NCBI GenBank assembly: GCA_948146395.1 | Contig: OX411549.1 | Location: 27,158,655 to 27,222,654 of the forward strand | Direction: 5' to 3' | Length of the DNA: 64,000 bases | DNA from: Fragum whitleyi | Taxonomy: Eukaryota > Mollusca > Bivalvia > Cardiida > Cardiidae | Part shown: positions 32,839 to 42,980 of the stretch, in pieces | Layout: each line of letters opens with the position of its first letter | How positions within the stretch are numbered: the first letter of the stretch is position 1 | The notes under the pieces: model-generated | Seen by the model: only the letters and a program-made list of their open reading frames with translations | Database searches by the model: none | What the model was told of the DNA's origin: nothing | Made by a program: the position numbers and the translations under genes

Positions 32839-35195
32839 AGGAGAAACAGATACATTCAAAGCTCAGATTAAGCGAAACAGAGATACAGAAACAGACAAGG
32901 AGGCAAAAAGAAAAACAAAAACGTTCATTTATGAGGTCAAGTGAAACTGACTCTCAGACTACAAGTAGGAGAAGTAAAGATAGAGAGATTCATAAAACCC
33001 TGAGATTGAATGAAACAGAGGCCCACAGACAGATAAGAAGAAAGAAAGAAAAGGACTCACATGTTAAGCTTAGATTGAATGAAACAGACATACAGAGACA
33101 AATTAGAAGAAAGAAAGATGAAGACTTACATGTTAAGCTTAGATTGAATGAAACAGACACACAGAGACAAATAAGAAGAAAGAAAGATGAAGACTTACAT
33201 GTTAAGCTTAGATTGAATGAAACAGACACACAGAGACAAATAAGGAAACATAAAGACAAAGAAACACATTCAAAGCTTAGATTGAATGAAACAGAGGCCC
33301 AGAGACAGATAAGAAGAAAGAAAGAAAAGGACTTACATGTTAAGATTAGATTGAATGAAACAGACACACAGAGGCAAGTCAGGAAACATACAGACAAAGA
33401 AACACATTCAAAGCTTAGATTGAATGAATCAGTGACACAGAGACAAATAAGAAGAAAGAAAGAAAAAGACTTACATGTTAAGCTTAGATTGAATGAATCA
33501 GTGACACAGAGACAAATAAGAAGAAAGAAAGAAAAAGACTTACATGTTAAGCTTAGATTGAGTGAAACAGAGACACAGAGACAAATCAGGATAAAGAAAG
33601 ACAAAGAAACACACCAAAACCTCAGATTAAAGGAAAATGAGTCACACAGAATCATAAGGAGACGTAAGGACAAAGATAGTCATTCAAAGATGAGACAATG
33701 TGAGACAAATTCACACAAAGAATTTAGAAAAGATAAAGATAGAGTTATTCACAGACAAAGAAGATCAGCTGAAACAGTACAGCAATATAAAAAGAGACTT
33801 GAAACAGACAGAGAAGATCACAGATTACGTAGGTCAAACATGTGTCAATCGAAGAAATTACATCAAAAGGCTTCTGAAAGAAAAAGAAAATATGATAGGA
33901 GACACACATCCTGTTTATACAAAAACCTTTGTCAATTTCGGAGAACTATTAAGTTTAGTCCTGAGTACATCTGTGCAGTTTGTCACAGAACACTTTACAA
34001 AGGAAACATTTTGAAACTTAATGTTAATAAATATAAGTATAGTGACATTTTACAAAAATGCACAAGTCATTGTTTATCAGAAACAGACAAGGAATGGGTT
34101 TGTAACACTTGCCACAACCATATGATGAAGGGAAATGTTCCTCCACAGGCAGTGACCAACAAGATGGAACTACCAGAAAACTATTTTATAATGAAAGAAC
34201 TTACAGACTTTGAAGCTAGACTTCTGGCTAAAAGGATACCATTCATGAAAGTGACAGCACTGCCTAGAGGTAGACAGAAGGGTATTGTTGGTTCTGTTAT
34301 CAATGTCCCTGCAGATGTAGACAATACATGTGAATCATTACCTAGAACCCCTACTACAGCTGGCATTATACCTGTGAAATTGAAGAGAAAACTTGAGTTT
34401 AAAAGCCATGTCATTTATCAACATGTCAGACCTCAACTAATCTCTGAAGCCTTTAAATGGCTCAAAGAAAATAATTGTCACTATAGGCAAGTTACAGATC
34501 TTTCAAATGAGTGGGAAGAAGCTTCAAGACAAGAAAATGAAGAGTTATGGAATCACTTGACACAACCTTCGAATAATGATGATGATCAAGCACCTTCTGA
34601 CAATGAAACAGAGGAGAGGGGAGATACCAAAAATGAAGCCCTGATGAATGAAATGATAGAATCCAGTCCCGATTACCCACTAGACACATGTATACAAGTC
34701 ACAGATCCAGCTCTGGATGTCAGTAAAGCTATCAGTTTTTCTCCAGGTGAAGGTAAAACACCAGTTGGATTTATGATGGACAAGGGATGTGAAGAAATGG
34801 CATTTCCAAAATTGTTTCCCACTGGCCAGTTTGGATTTGATGCTTTTAGACAAGTTTCTCTATCTCCAAAAAAGTACTTTAATGCAAGGCTCCTTAATAG
34901 GACTGGCTATTTTGCTCAAAACATTGAATATCTATTTTTTGCCCAGTACATTACAGAATACAAACAGGTTATGGACAATATCTCCATCGCTTTGAGGAAA
35001 TCCTATAGGCAAACAGACTCATGTTCAATTAACTCATCCATGATACAGGACTCAGAGAGATTATCCGGTTTGATTCTACAGGATCAGGCATACCACTTTC
35101 TACAAACAGTACGTGGATCTCCTCCCTATTGGCAGAAGGCTCTTTTCAAACTCCTGGCAGCGGTTAAACAGTTTGGAATACCTCAAGTGGTATGA
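32835..35195 (+). CDS. Helentron ORF2: basic tandem-repeat region and N-terminal Rep part
   Basis: The frame is open from about 32707, so the listed first codon (TTG) is only where ORF1 stops. Residues 1-300 consist of 24-residue units of the form KLRLNETDTQRQIRRKKDED, about twelve copies, very rich in Arg/Lys/Glu/Gln and probably helical. A Cys-rich segment follows (CAVCHRTLYKGN ... CNTCHNHMMKGN), the zinc-binding region seen before Rep in Helitron-like proteins. Then comes the conserved Helitron_like_N region (EEMAFPKLFPTGQFGFD, YFNARLLNRTGYFAQN, RGSPPYWQKALFKLLAAVKQ). The frame ends at FGIPQVV. Relatives continue from FGIP into a TLSxADxxW motif, so about 30 bases are missing here and the remainder of Rep lies in the next frame. 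Confidence 0.8.
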   Translation: MKEKQIHSKLRLSETEIQKQTRRQKEKQKRSFMRSSETDSQTTSRRSKDREIHKTLRLNETEAHRQIRRKKEKDSHVKLRLNETDIQRQIRRKKDEDLHVKLRLNETDTQRQIRRKKDEDLHVKLRLNETDTQRQIRKHKDKETHSKLRLNETEAQRQIRRKKEKDLHVKIRLNETDTQRQVRKHTDKETHSKLRLNESVTQRQIRRKKEKDLHVKLRLNESVTQRQIRRKKEKDLHVKLRLSETETQRQIRIKKDKETHQNLRLKENESHRIIRRRKDKDSHSKMRQCETNSHKEFRKDKDRVIHRQRRSAETVQQYKKRLETDREDHRLRRSNMCQSKKLHQKASERKRKYDRRHTSCLYKNLCQFRRTIKFSPEYICAVCHRTLYKGNILKLNVNKYKYSDILQKCTSHCLSETDKEWVCNTCHNHMMKGNVPPQAVTNKMELPENYFIMKELTDFEARLLAKRIPFMKVTALPRGRQKGIVGSVINVPADVDNTCESLPRTPTTAGIIPVKLKRKLEFKSHVIYQHVRPQLISEAFKWLKENNCHYRQVTDLSNEWEEASRQENEELWNHLTQPSNNDDDQAPSDNETEERGDTKNEALMNEMIESSPDYPLDTCIQVTDPALDVSKAISFSPGEGKTPVGFMMDKGCEEMAFPKLFPTGQFGFDAFRQVSLSPKKYFNARLLNRTGYFAQNIEYLFFAQYITEYKQVMDNISIALRKSYRQTDSCSINSSMIQDSERLSGLILQDQAYHFLQTVRGSPPYWQKALFKLLAAVKQFGIPQVV
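32855..33680 (+). repeat. 72-bp tandem repeats inside ORF2
   Basis: About eleven units of 72 bp share 'aagcttagattgaatgaaac', 'agagacaaataagaagaaag' and 'gaagacttacatgtt'. Neighbouring units from 33100 to 33550 are almost identical, while outer units are diverged. This suggests recent central expansion. The long antisense frame at 32990-33673 is a by-product of the repeat. Confidence 0.9.
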
Positions 35196-38100
35196 CACTT
35201 TGCAATCTATTTCGAGACAACAGGGAAGAACTCTTACAGAAGAGGAAATTGATAATATGTCTTTTGAAGATAAGTCAGCTTTGCTAAGATCCAATCCTGT
35301 GACTGCTGCTCGTCATTTTGATTACAGACTTCATATGTTTTTTAAACACTTTCTACTTTCTGAAGCTGAGCCTCTTGGTAAAATAAAGCATTATTCGTAT
35401 AGAATAGAATTTCAGCAACGAGGATCACCTCATGCACATATAGTTTTGTGGACAGAAGGATCTCCATTACCAAATGATGATGACAAGTTGGTGTGTGACT
35501 TTATTGACAAATATGTAACAGCTAAAATTCCAGAAGAAAAAGAAGATCCAGAGATGCATAAACTAGTGACGACAGTCCAACAGCACCATCATTCTGCTAC
35601 ATGTAGGAAAAAGGGTACATTATGCAGATTCAACTTCCCTAAATTACCGTCCAATGAAACCTTGATTGCCAGAAAGCTGGAAATAGAAGATCCGGCTGAA
35701 TTGTTAAGACAGAAAAACCAAAATCTCTGGGTAATGTCCAAGGTGTCGGAAGTACTGATGAAAGAAGACAGACAGTTCAATTCTGTTGATAGTTTGATTG
35801 AAGCTGCCGGAATATCAATTGATGATTATACAAGGGCTCTAAAAGTCACAAGTCGGGGTTCAACTGTTGTCCTCAAACGTAGTCCCACAGAAATTCATAC
35901 AAATTACTACAACACAGACTTACTAAGAGCCTGGGGAGCCAATATTGATGTCCAGTATTGCCTTGATCCATATGCTTGCATTACTTATATGACAGCTTAC
36001 ATCACCAAAGATGAGAGACAAGTAAGCCAGATTCTACAAGCTGTGTCAAAGGAATGTGCCCATCTTGATTGGAAGGAACGGATGAAGAACTGTGGTAAAG
36101 CCTTTTTAAATGCGAGGGAAATAAGTGCTCAAGAGGCAGTATACAGATTACTAAGTTTCCCCCTGTTTAAATGCAGTTTCCGCACAGTTTTTGTTCCAGC
36201 TGACCTTCCAAAGAACAGAGTAGCCATTCTGAAACCTATTTCTCTCATCAAGAATATGGACCAAGATGATGAAGATATCTTCCAAAAGAGCATAGTCGAC
36301 AGATATGCAGCTAGACCTTTGTCACTTAGTGACTTATGTCTTGCTTACTTTGCTGTTTGGTATGTACCTGTCTACAAGAAGAATTCAAGCACAGATGTAG
36401 AAAGAGAAACTGGTTCCTCTCAGAAAGGCAGTGCTGAGATAGAGAGTACAGAAATTATACTATCTGGTGGATGTGGACTGATGAAAAAATCCTCTACACC
36501 AGCTGTGTTGAGATACCACAGAAAGTCAGTACAAAAGACACCTTCTGAGTATTATAACGGTCAACTCCTTTTATACATTCCATGGTTGGACGAGGAAGAG
36601 TTACTACACCTCCACTCATATGAACAATATTACAATACACACAAAGATACCATTGATCTCAATAAAGCAGAATTTGAACACTACACAGATATCATTGAAA
36701 ATACACTTGATGAATTTGAGGAAAATGGACCTCCATTACATGGTTTTGATGATATTGCAGCACAGACACAGCAGGAGCAAGAAGAAATGGAAGCTGAAGG
36801 TATTGAAATAGATGAGGATACAGCTACCCTTGAACCCCCAGATGAACTCTTAGATAACAACAACAATGGTCGTCCTGCTGTTACATCTAGGTCATTAACA
36901 TACAGTATTGGAATGAGACCTGGGGTCATGACTGATCAAGACTATTACTCATTAGTGAGATCTTTGAATGACAAACAGAGGGATGTGTACCATGACCTTT
37001 CAAACTGGTGTTCAAACAGTTCAAGGGGAATATCTCAACAAATGTGCCTGTTTGTATCAGGAGGGGCAGGAACAGGAAAATCCCATTTGATTAGTGCTCT
37101 ATATCAGATGGCAACTAGAACATTACAGCAAGTTGGGGACAATCCTGATGATGTGAGAGTTCTTCTAGCAGCACCAACAGGGACAGCTGCACACAACATA
37201 TCTGGGGTCACTCTACACTCAGCATTTCTTCTACAACTGGGACAGGCCAAAAGTTATGTAAAGTTGTCTGATGATAAGAGGAATGGGTTACGTTCTAAAG
37301 CTGGGAATTTATCGCTTTTGATAGTAGATGAAATTTCTATGGTCAGTAGTGATTTACTGCTACAGATTCACAATAGATTATGTGAAGTGAAAGGTGTAAA
37401 TGAAGCTTTCGGTGGTGTTTCTGTAGTGGCATTTGGTGATCTATATCAGCTTCCACCAGTTCTACAACCATTTGTCTTTAAACCAGTCAATGACGTCTTT
37501 GCCAATTTCTCAGGATCTCTCAAATTTGAGTATAAAGAACTTGATGAAATCATGAGACAGAAGGAAGATTTGGCATTCGCTAACATGCTCAACAGAGTTC
37601 GTACAGCATCATGCACCGAAGAAGACATATCTTTCCTGAAATCAAGACACATTGAACCTCAAGGTCATGACTATCCAAAAAACTGTTTACATGTCTTTGC
37701 AACAAATAAAGCTGTTGATGAGCACAATGATATGATGCTAGAGTCATTACAAACTGAAAAGTTTTCCATAGTTGCCACAGACAAGAAACCTGCAGCTCTT
37801 GCATCATATGATGTCAACTCGGATACCAGATTCACAGGAGGGCTACCTTCTGTCATTCGTCTATCTGTTGGTGCAAAAGTCATGCTTATCCGTAATATCG
37901 ATGTTGGTGATGGGCTTGTAAATGGTGCACAGGGTACTGTTATTGCTCTAAATGGAACAAACAACAATATCTCTGTTGTATTTATTAATTTTAACAGCAA
38001 CAAAGTTGGTGCCAAAGCAAGAGCAAATTCAAGACATGTGACAGAAAAACGTAAATTTCCAAATGCTACTCCTATTGAAAAGTCAGAGATTTCATTCACT

Positions 38101-39057
38101 ATTATCAAGAAGAATAAGGGATTGACCATCACTCGCTGTCAATTCCCACTGAAGTTGGCATGGGGATGTACTATACACAAGGTCCAAGGACTGACAGTAC
38201 CACAGATTGTTGTTAGTTTCCGCAATCGCTTTAATGATGGACAAGCTTATGTTGCCCTTAGCCGTGTTAAGTCGGGTGATGGACTCTACATTTTAGATTT
38301 TGATGAAAAAAAGATTCGTGCAAACAAGAGTGTTTTGGATGAAATGGATTTTCTACACAAAGAAAGACAGTTGCCCTCTTCACTGTCATATTATTGTGGA
38401 GATTCAGAAACATCTTTCATTGTTTCTGAGTTAAATGTGAGATCTCTTCCACTACACAGCTCTGATGTTTTGAAAGATCCTATTTGCGTCAACTCCCATG
38501 TTGCGCTATTATGTGAAACATGGCTATCCAGCAATATTCATACTGAAGAAGTTCTACCACTCAATAACTATCAAGTCCACAGAGCAGATGGTGCATTATC
38601 TACAGCTGGCTGCAGACGAGCAGGTGGAGTACTGATAGCTGTAAAACAGCCGTATATCACAACACAACTTTATTCATGTACAGAACAAACATGCCAACTA
38701 CTGCTTTTAAGCATTACAAGACCAAAAGATTGTGAATTATATGTGATTGGCCTATATATACCACCTCTTAAAGAAACAACTAACATTATCAAACATTTTC
38801 AGACTATGCTAAAATATGTGACGAATAGACCATGTGTGATTGTTGGAGATTTCAATGAAAATGCCCTGGAGGCACCCAAAACTCTACAAAAAATGTTGAA
38901 TGATCAGGGATTCCAACAAAGAGTCAGCCAAATTACCCATTCACATTTATCGTGCTTGGACCACATCTATACCCGCCATATTGACAGTGTGACAACATCA
39001 GTGTCATCAACCTACTACAGTGACCACAGATGGACTTCATGCAAGTTCCAAATATAA
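35182..39057 (+). CDS. Helentron ORF3: HUH Rep, Pif1-like helicase, EEP endonuclease
   Basis: About 1,290 residues in frame from the resumed LKWYDTLQ. The Rep nuclease contains the His-hydrophobic-His motif in EFQQRGSPHAHIVLW and paired tyrosines in ITYMTAYITKDE. The superfamily-1 helicase has Walker A GGAGTGKS, Walker B LLIVDEISMV, AFGDLYQLPPV, and C-terminal motifs GCTIHKVQGLTV and AYVALSRVKSGDGL. The C-terminal 220 residues form an endonuclease/exonuclease/phosphatase fold (LLCETW, GGVLIAV, IVGDFNEN, LDHIYT, YYSDHRW). Rep nicks and transfers the element strand in rolling-circle transposition and the helicase unwinds it. The EEP domain is the Helentron hallmark. No stop or frameshift occurs within this 3.9-kb stretch, so the copy is young. 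The beginning of Rep, with the TLS motif, is deleted at the junction with ORF2. Any start codon upstream of 35182 in this frame is an artefact. Confidence 0.9.
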   Translation, partial: LKWYDTLQSISRQQGRTLTEEEIDNMSFEDKSALLRSNPVTAARHFDYRLHMFFKHFLLSEAEPLGKIKHYSYRIEFQQRGSPHAHIVLWTEGSPLPNDDDKLVCDFIDKYVTAKIPEEKEDPEMHKLVTTVQQHHHSATCRKKGTLCRFNFPKLPSNETLIARKLEIEDPAELLRQKNQNLWVMSKVSEVLMKEDRQFNSVDSLIEAAGISIDDYTRALKVTSRGSTVVLKRSPTEIHTNYYNTDLLRAWGANIDVQYCLDPYACITYMTAYITKDERQVSQILQAVSKECAHLDWKERMKNCGKAFLNAREISAQEAVYRLLSFPLFKCSFRTVFVPADLPKNRVAILKPISLIKNMDQDDEDIFQKSIVDRYAARPLSLSDLCLAYFAVWYVPVYKKNSSTDVERETGSSQKGSAEIESTEIILSGGCGLMKKSSTPAVLRYHRKSVQKTPSEYYNGQLLLYIPWLDEEELLHLHSYEQYYNTHKDTIDLNKAEFEHYTDIIENTLDEFEENGPPLHGFDDIAAQTQQEQEEMEAEGIEIDEDTATLEPPDELLDNNNNGRPAVTSRSLTYSIGMRPGVMTDQDYYSLVRSLNDKQRDVYHDLSNWCSNSSRGISQQMCLFVSGGAGTGKSHLISALYQMATRTLQQVGDNPDDVRVLLAAPTGTAAHNISGVTLHSAFLLQLGQAKSYVKLSDDKRNGLRSKAGNLSLLIVDEISMVSSDLLLQIHNRLCEVKGVNEAFGGVSVVAFGDLYQLPPVLQPFVFKPVNDVFANFSGSLKFEYKELDEIMRQKEDLAFANMLNRVRTASCTEEDISFLKSRHIEPQGHDYPKNCLHVFATNKAVDEHNDMMLESLQTEKFSIVATDKKPAALASYDVNSDTRFTGGLPSVIRLSVGAKVMLIRNIDVGDGLVNGAQGTVIALNGTNNNISVVFINFNSNKVGAKARANSRHVTEKRKFPNATPIEKSEISFTIIKKNKGLTITRCQFPLKLAWGCTIHKVQGLTVPQIVVSFRNRFNDGQAYVALSRVKSGDGLYILDFDEKKIRANKSVLDEMDFLHKERQLPSSLSYYCGDSETSFIVSELNVRSLPLHSSDVLKDPICVNSHVALLCETWLSSNIHTEEVLPLNNYQVHRADGALSTAGCRRAGGVLIAVKQPYITTQLYSCTEQTCQLLLLSITRPKDCELYVIGLYIPPLKETTNIIKHFQTMLKYVTNRPCVIVGDFNENALEAPKTLQKMLNDQGFQQRVSQITHSHLSCLDHIYTRHIDSVTTSVSSTYYSDHRWTSCKFQI

Positions 39058-39303
39058 CAAACATAGTACGTACAGTACTTTTTCACTTCGATACTTTTTT
39101 GCTGTATGAACAAAATGCTGATAATTTATGTTTTCTCATTTTAACTCTGTATTTCTTTGTTTTTCAAGTCGATCAACATATCTATTTTTTCTTCACAAGC
39201 AGCTTTCAATTTGGATCACAGAAAAATTTGGCCTTTTGGGAAAGAGCATCAAAACCTCTTCTTGTGTGGAAAACAGGGTAAAGGTCACATGTCTTGTATT
39301 TAG

Positions 39304-39386
39304 TATAGCTCACAACAAATGACCTGGCAGAGGATCTTTATCGATTAGCTATAGATGCTCTGCCAGGTCAATTATCGCGAGCTATA
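39304..39386. repeat. Two-tier hairpin downstream of the Helentron genes
   Basis: TGACCTGGCAGAG (39320-39332) pairs perfectly with CTCTGCCAGGTCA (39358-39370). Outside it, TATAGCTC (39304-39311) pairs with GAGCTATA (39379-39386). It lies 250 bp after the ORF3 stop and 140 bp before the proposed 3' end. Confidence 0.8.
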
Positions 39387-39498
39387 TGTAGGTACATCTC
39401 AACAATATAATTTTATATTTTTTTTTCAAACCAAGCTCAATGTTGCCATGGAGGCCAAGGCCTCTGTATTGGTCCTTATCTGAGAAAATACCCATTTA

Positions 39499-39529
<31 letters not shown>
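39499..39529 (+). repeat. 3'-terminal hairpin of the Helentron (proposed)
   Basis: GGGGGCAT is followed by TTTGTG-TTT-CACAAA (39506-39520) and the end CACATCTTG. A T tract of about 30 bases then starts. A hairpin close to the 3' end is expected for Helitron-like elements. The exact last base is inferred. Confidence 0.6.
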
Positions 39530-39560
<31 letters not shown>

Positions 39561-40599
39561 TTGTTGTCGTTGTTGTTGTTTTCATTAGGATGATCATAAA
39601 AAAATGTCTTAAACGATACAAAGCTGTTATTTATGTGAGAAAAGCCTGTCTTATTCGTTTTTTGTTTGAAAATATCTAATCTTAACCTAATTAAAGCTCG
39701 CTCCGTAACATTTCTGTACGAGACCCGATTAAGATCAGCTTGTTTAAAACAAAATATAATGACATATTTAGTTTAACTTTCATTAAGTGAACAACAAAAT
39801 CAACATATAATGTATTTTCACGGATGTCAGGCCTTTCTACTTCACGAAATGGATGATTTATCGGCCTTATATGAAAACCAACGATTTCTGTTATTTAAAT
39901 GCAAATATAACACTAAATATGAAAATTGTAGTTTGGGATTAATTCTCTGACAGTGCCACATTTTAAACGTGATTACGCAAGAATGTCATCGGTCCCGCCT
40001 TGATGAATCGTAGAACTCTCAGACCTAATTGTCTTTTAAATATGATACATATACAGTTAAAGGTGTATTTAGCGACCACTGCATTTACAATATAATATAA
40101 TATATACTTAGCCAAAAAACTTTACATGACTTACCTTTAGTGTCGCTTTGAAACCATAAAGAATACAGATGTTACTATAACATGGAACTTGAAGGCAATA
40201 TCCGTCGGTTTATGGAATTTCAGTACCGGATGCTTGTAAAATGAGGATTTTATTTGAGGTCAAAGTACAAAGGGGTCGATTTCAAAAATCACAGCAATGA
40301 ATTCAAGTTAGTCGGTGATGTTTTGAGTATAGGTCCTTGACGTTTTCCTGCTTAACGTCGTTCCAATATTATGATAGACCAGCGTCTGAGCTAAATACGC
40401 ATACTTGTCTTGCAGTTATCCTTCCATTGAAGAAATGAATTGAAAAATATGCGATGGTAATAGGGCCTCTATATGACGTCACAAGTGGCCTATCTCATCT
40501 TAGCCGACACTTCATGTGGTTGTAATGGATTTTTTTTTGTTAATCAATATGGATTTAAAGGTCACTTTCGATAGTTTTACATTTAAAATTCGACGGCCG
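39530..40599. other. T tract with TTG repeats, then no recognisable feature
   Basis: A T homopolymer with TTG triplets runs to about 39580. The remaining kilobase is AT-rich and shows no exon or repeat that I recognise. Confidence 0.5.
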
Positions 40600-40840
40600 G
40601 TGCACCTATCCATAGTTTCTTTTCGTTTCTCACAGTACGGCTAGAGTTTTCATCTGAGGTACCAGTCGCCATTCTCTCCTAGGCGCATCTCTTGCAAATT
40701 GTGTGGGAGAGAAAGGACACTTTTCACTATGCTTTTAGTCAAATGGGAGGAAAGATGGCCGAGCCAGAGGTCGAGCCCACGACCATATGATTGAAAACCA
40801 GACGCGTAAACGATTGTCCAAACCGGGCGTGGCAGTTCTA
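40600..40840 (-). mobile_element. tRNA-derived SINE-like repeat (family C)
   Basis: On the minus strand a tRNA-like head shows 'cccggtttggacaatcg-tta-gcgtctggttttcaatc' and a B-box-like GGGCTCGACC near 40775. A body follows, running towards GGTGCACCGGCCG at about 40597-40610. The head is degenerate and would not fold as a tRNA. Confidence 0.5.
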
Positions 40841-41264
40841 AACCGAAATGTTAAAATTCAAATTGCCTGTCCCGAGTAGCCAAACTTAAGAGTGGCGTTA
40901 TAAACAGACATTCAAGCTCTATGCATATATGAAGTCTGATTTCTGCCTTTATTCGATTGTTGTTACATTCCCGTTTCAATAAAATTGAACAACTAATTTT
41001 TGTTTTTTCGTGCCGATGCTATGGAATGAGTGTGACCGAGTAACAACAATCACTCAAAATGAGTTTTGGGTAGTTCAACACGAGTATGTGACCAAAACCG
41101 GAAGTTATAGACGCATTAGCTCGGACTCGCTTCAATCGCGCAAATTCCTACGTCTGTGTAGTCTCTGTAGCTAGTCGAACTAACACATGTAAACAAAGTT
41201 GGACAATAGCCACTGTAAGTCATTCAAAACAGACCATCAAGTATGTAAAGTTTCTTTTTTTGCT

Positions 41265-41266
41265 AA

Positions 41267-41329
<63 letters not shown>
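41265..41329. repeat. AT dinucleotide microsatellite
   Basis: An uninterrupted AT run of about 60 bases lies in the region downstream of the receptor's last coding exon. Confidence 0.95.
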
Positions 41330-41334
<5 letters not shown>

Positions 41335-41569
41335 GATTGAATATTGGTGTAAATGCTATTTCTCAATGATATGTTGTTAAAACCCGATAGAATCGTCTCA
41401 ATTATTGATTTTTAACAAAAAAGGACTCATTACTTTATTCCATTTAAACCAATTATATCTAATTTTTAGGACTTAATTTATTTGAAAATTGCGATTTCGG
41501 AAACATTGGCTTAATAAAAATGATCGCTTAATAGACGTGGTAGTTCGAGAAAGATGGACTGTGCATTGA

Positions 41570-41681
41570 TCAATCGATATTGTAATAAGCTGAATTAACT
41601 TCAGGTGCTAGTTGTAGATCGTCGTATGCGTGAGAATCAGTTTTGTTTGCCGCCATCTGTTCAGATTTAGCCTGGGTTTTT
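41570..41681 (-). CDS. Draper/MEGF10-like receptor, cytoplasmic terminal exon with ITAM-like motif
   Basis: After the acceptor ATTCCAG the exon enters in phase 2. Its first base completes the Arg left open by the transmembrane exon. It then reads KTQAKSEQMAANKTDSHA, YDDLQLAPEVNSAYYNID and a TGA at 41570-41572. The tail has YDDL, nine residues, then YYNI. This fits the ITAM consensus (YxxL/I, 6-12 residues, YxxL/I) used by Draper-type engulfment receptors to recruit Syk/Shark kinases. Phase, acceptor and stop agree, which makes this much better than a chance frame even though it is short. The tail is far shorter than in MEGF10 (about 36 residues here). Function is inferred. Confidence 0.65.
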
Positions 41682-42036
41682 CTGGAATTATGAGAGAAAT
41701 GATAAAATAAATTACAAATTGCTTTTAAATCCAGTGCATGTATTTCCCAAGTATCAACTTTTCTTTCGTTTCAAAGCCAAAATGTTTTTTTCCGATGGTT
41801 CTATTTTAAATTATACAAACTTTATGACATAAAAATTGTTTGATCATTTATCTTTGCCTAAAGTTATAAATAAAATGTTTTTTTTTTTTCTTTCATTTAG
41901 ACTTCCATTAAATCTACTCAAACAAGTGTAAGATAGAGGCATCATTTGCGATGAGTTGCTCACCTTAGATAAAGATCAATAAGATGGGTTAAACTAAGTT
42001 ATAATACATTAAATCTGTGTGTTTAAATGGGTTTTT

Positions 42037-42118
42037 TCGCCGCCTTAAACAATCTTTCAGTCTCTGAGACGGATGCACCTATCAATGTATTCCTAGAATT
42101 CCTCACACCAGTACTTAT
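42037..42118 (-). mobile_element. SINE family A, fragment
   Basis: The inverse of the 3' body ('gcacctatcaatgtattcctagaattcctcacaccagta') between 42037 and 42118. The head is missing. Confidence 0.6.
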
Positions 42119-42837
42119 GAAAAGTTTATAGTTTACTTTTTAAGCTTTTAAATTCTTCAAACAATCAATGAAGGCAACTGTTACATAAATACTCTTTCTT
42201 GGTTAGAACTGCTGCCTAGTTCTTAATAGGAACACCGTCCGATACCAATGGGCTGCGCCCTAACGATCCTCCAGGGTAATAATTCTAACAATTGCACAGA
42301 GATCATTCATGCCAAATATAAAAGGTTTAATATTTCTGAGTTAAAAGGATATGATTTTGAAATCTTTTACTTTTATTCGCTCTTTTGTTGCTTGACAACT
42401 ATAGTTTTCAAGAAATTAAGTTCTCTTTGATTATATTTCAAATGAGAATTCCTGAGTAATATTCATTCATTCAATAGGGTTTATATCGTTTAAATTGGTG
42501 TAGTAGATTTCGTTTCAACAATATTAATCTTTATTAATCCTATAAAACCCTGTTTTCAACTGCCCATTGGGACCCGAGTCGAACCATTTCAAAAGAACTG
42601 ATGTTATGTAGATAAATATCAAAGCTCCTTGTCTTCTTGGTAAAGAGGTAATAATTCAATCCAAGTTGTTAACTTTAGAATTTGTTCATTCTGTTTTGCT
42701 GAAAGTTGGTTTAACTTTAATTTATAATTGAAAACAATTTTGAACTCACAGCTATTTTATAAGCTTCTGCAAGAAGTCTCATTACACATCTGTTTCTGAA
42801 TAAATAAATCAGTTTTGCTTCGATATACAAAATTTAA

Positions 42838-42980
42838 AGATATAAAGAGATGGTGCATTAATTTCATTGAGTTATAAAACTCATAACCTAATCAGACTCG
42901 CGTATTCAAACAGTGTGATTAGGTTTTTAGTTTCATATCCAATGAAATAAACAAATACTCACTTTATCTCTTGTTTTATT
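42838..42980. repeat. Dispersed foldback repeat family 2, copy 3
   Basis: The right arm has AGTGTGATTAGGTTTTTAGT at 42912. The left arm, with ATAACCTAATCAGACT, lies about 42838-42898. Only the foldback part of the family is present. It lies within the intron between the receptor's last two exons. Confidence 0.65.

Larger units (their letters stand above)
29448..39529 (+). mobile_element. Helentron-type Helitron with Ulp1-like protease and endonuclease domains
   Basis: The coding core (31045-39057) has Rep, Pif1-like helicase and a C-terminal EEP endonuclease, the combination that defines Helentrons. The proposed 5' end is the hairpin TATGCCCCCG...CGGGGGCATA. The proposed 3' end carries GGGGGCAT, a TTTGTG-TTT-CACAAA hairpin and CACATCTTG before a T tract. 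I recognise such TATGCCCCCG...CACATCTTG termini from short bivalve repeats, which would then be non-autonomous relatives. Two frame disruptions (near 32710-32835 and at 35181-35184) make this copy probably inactive. The coding part is certain and the outer ends are inferred. Confidence 0.75.

Noticed and set aside
32990..33673. 227-residue antisense frame
   Set aside because: It is the shadow of the 72-bp repeats in ORF2. Its periodic Ser/Leu/Phe content only mirrors the coding strand.
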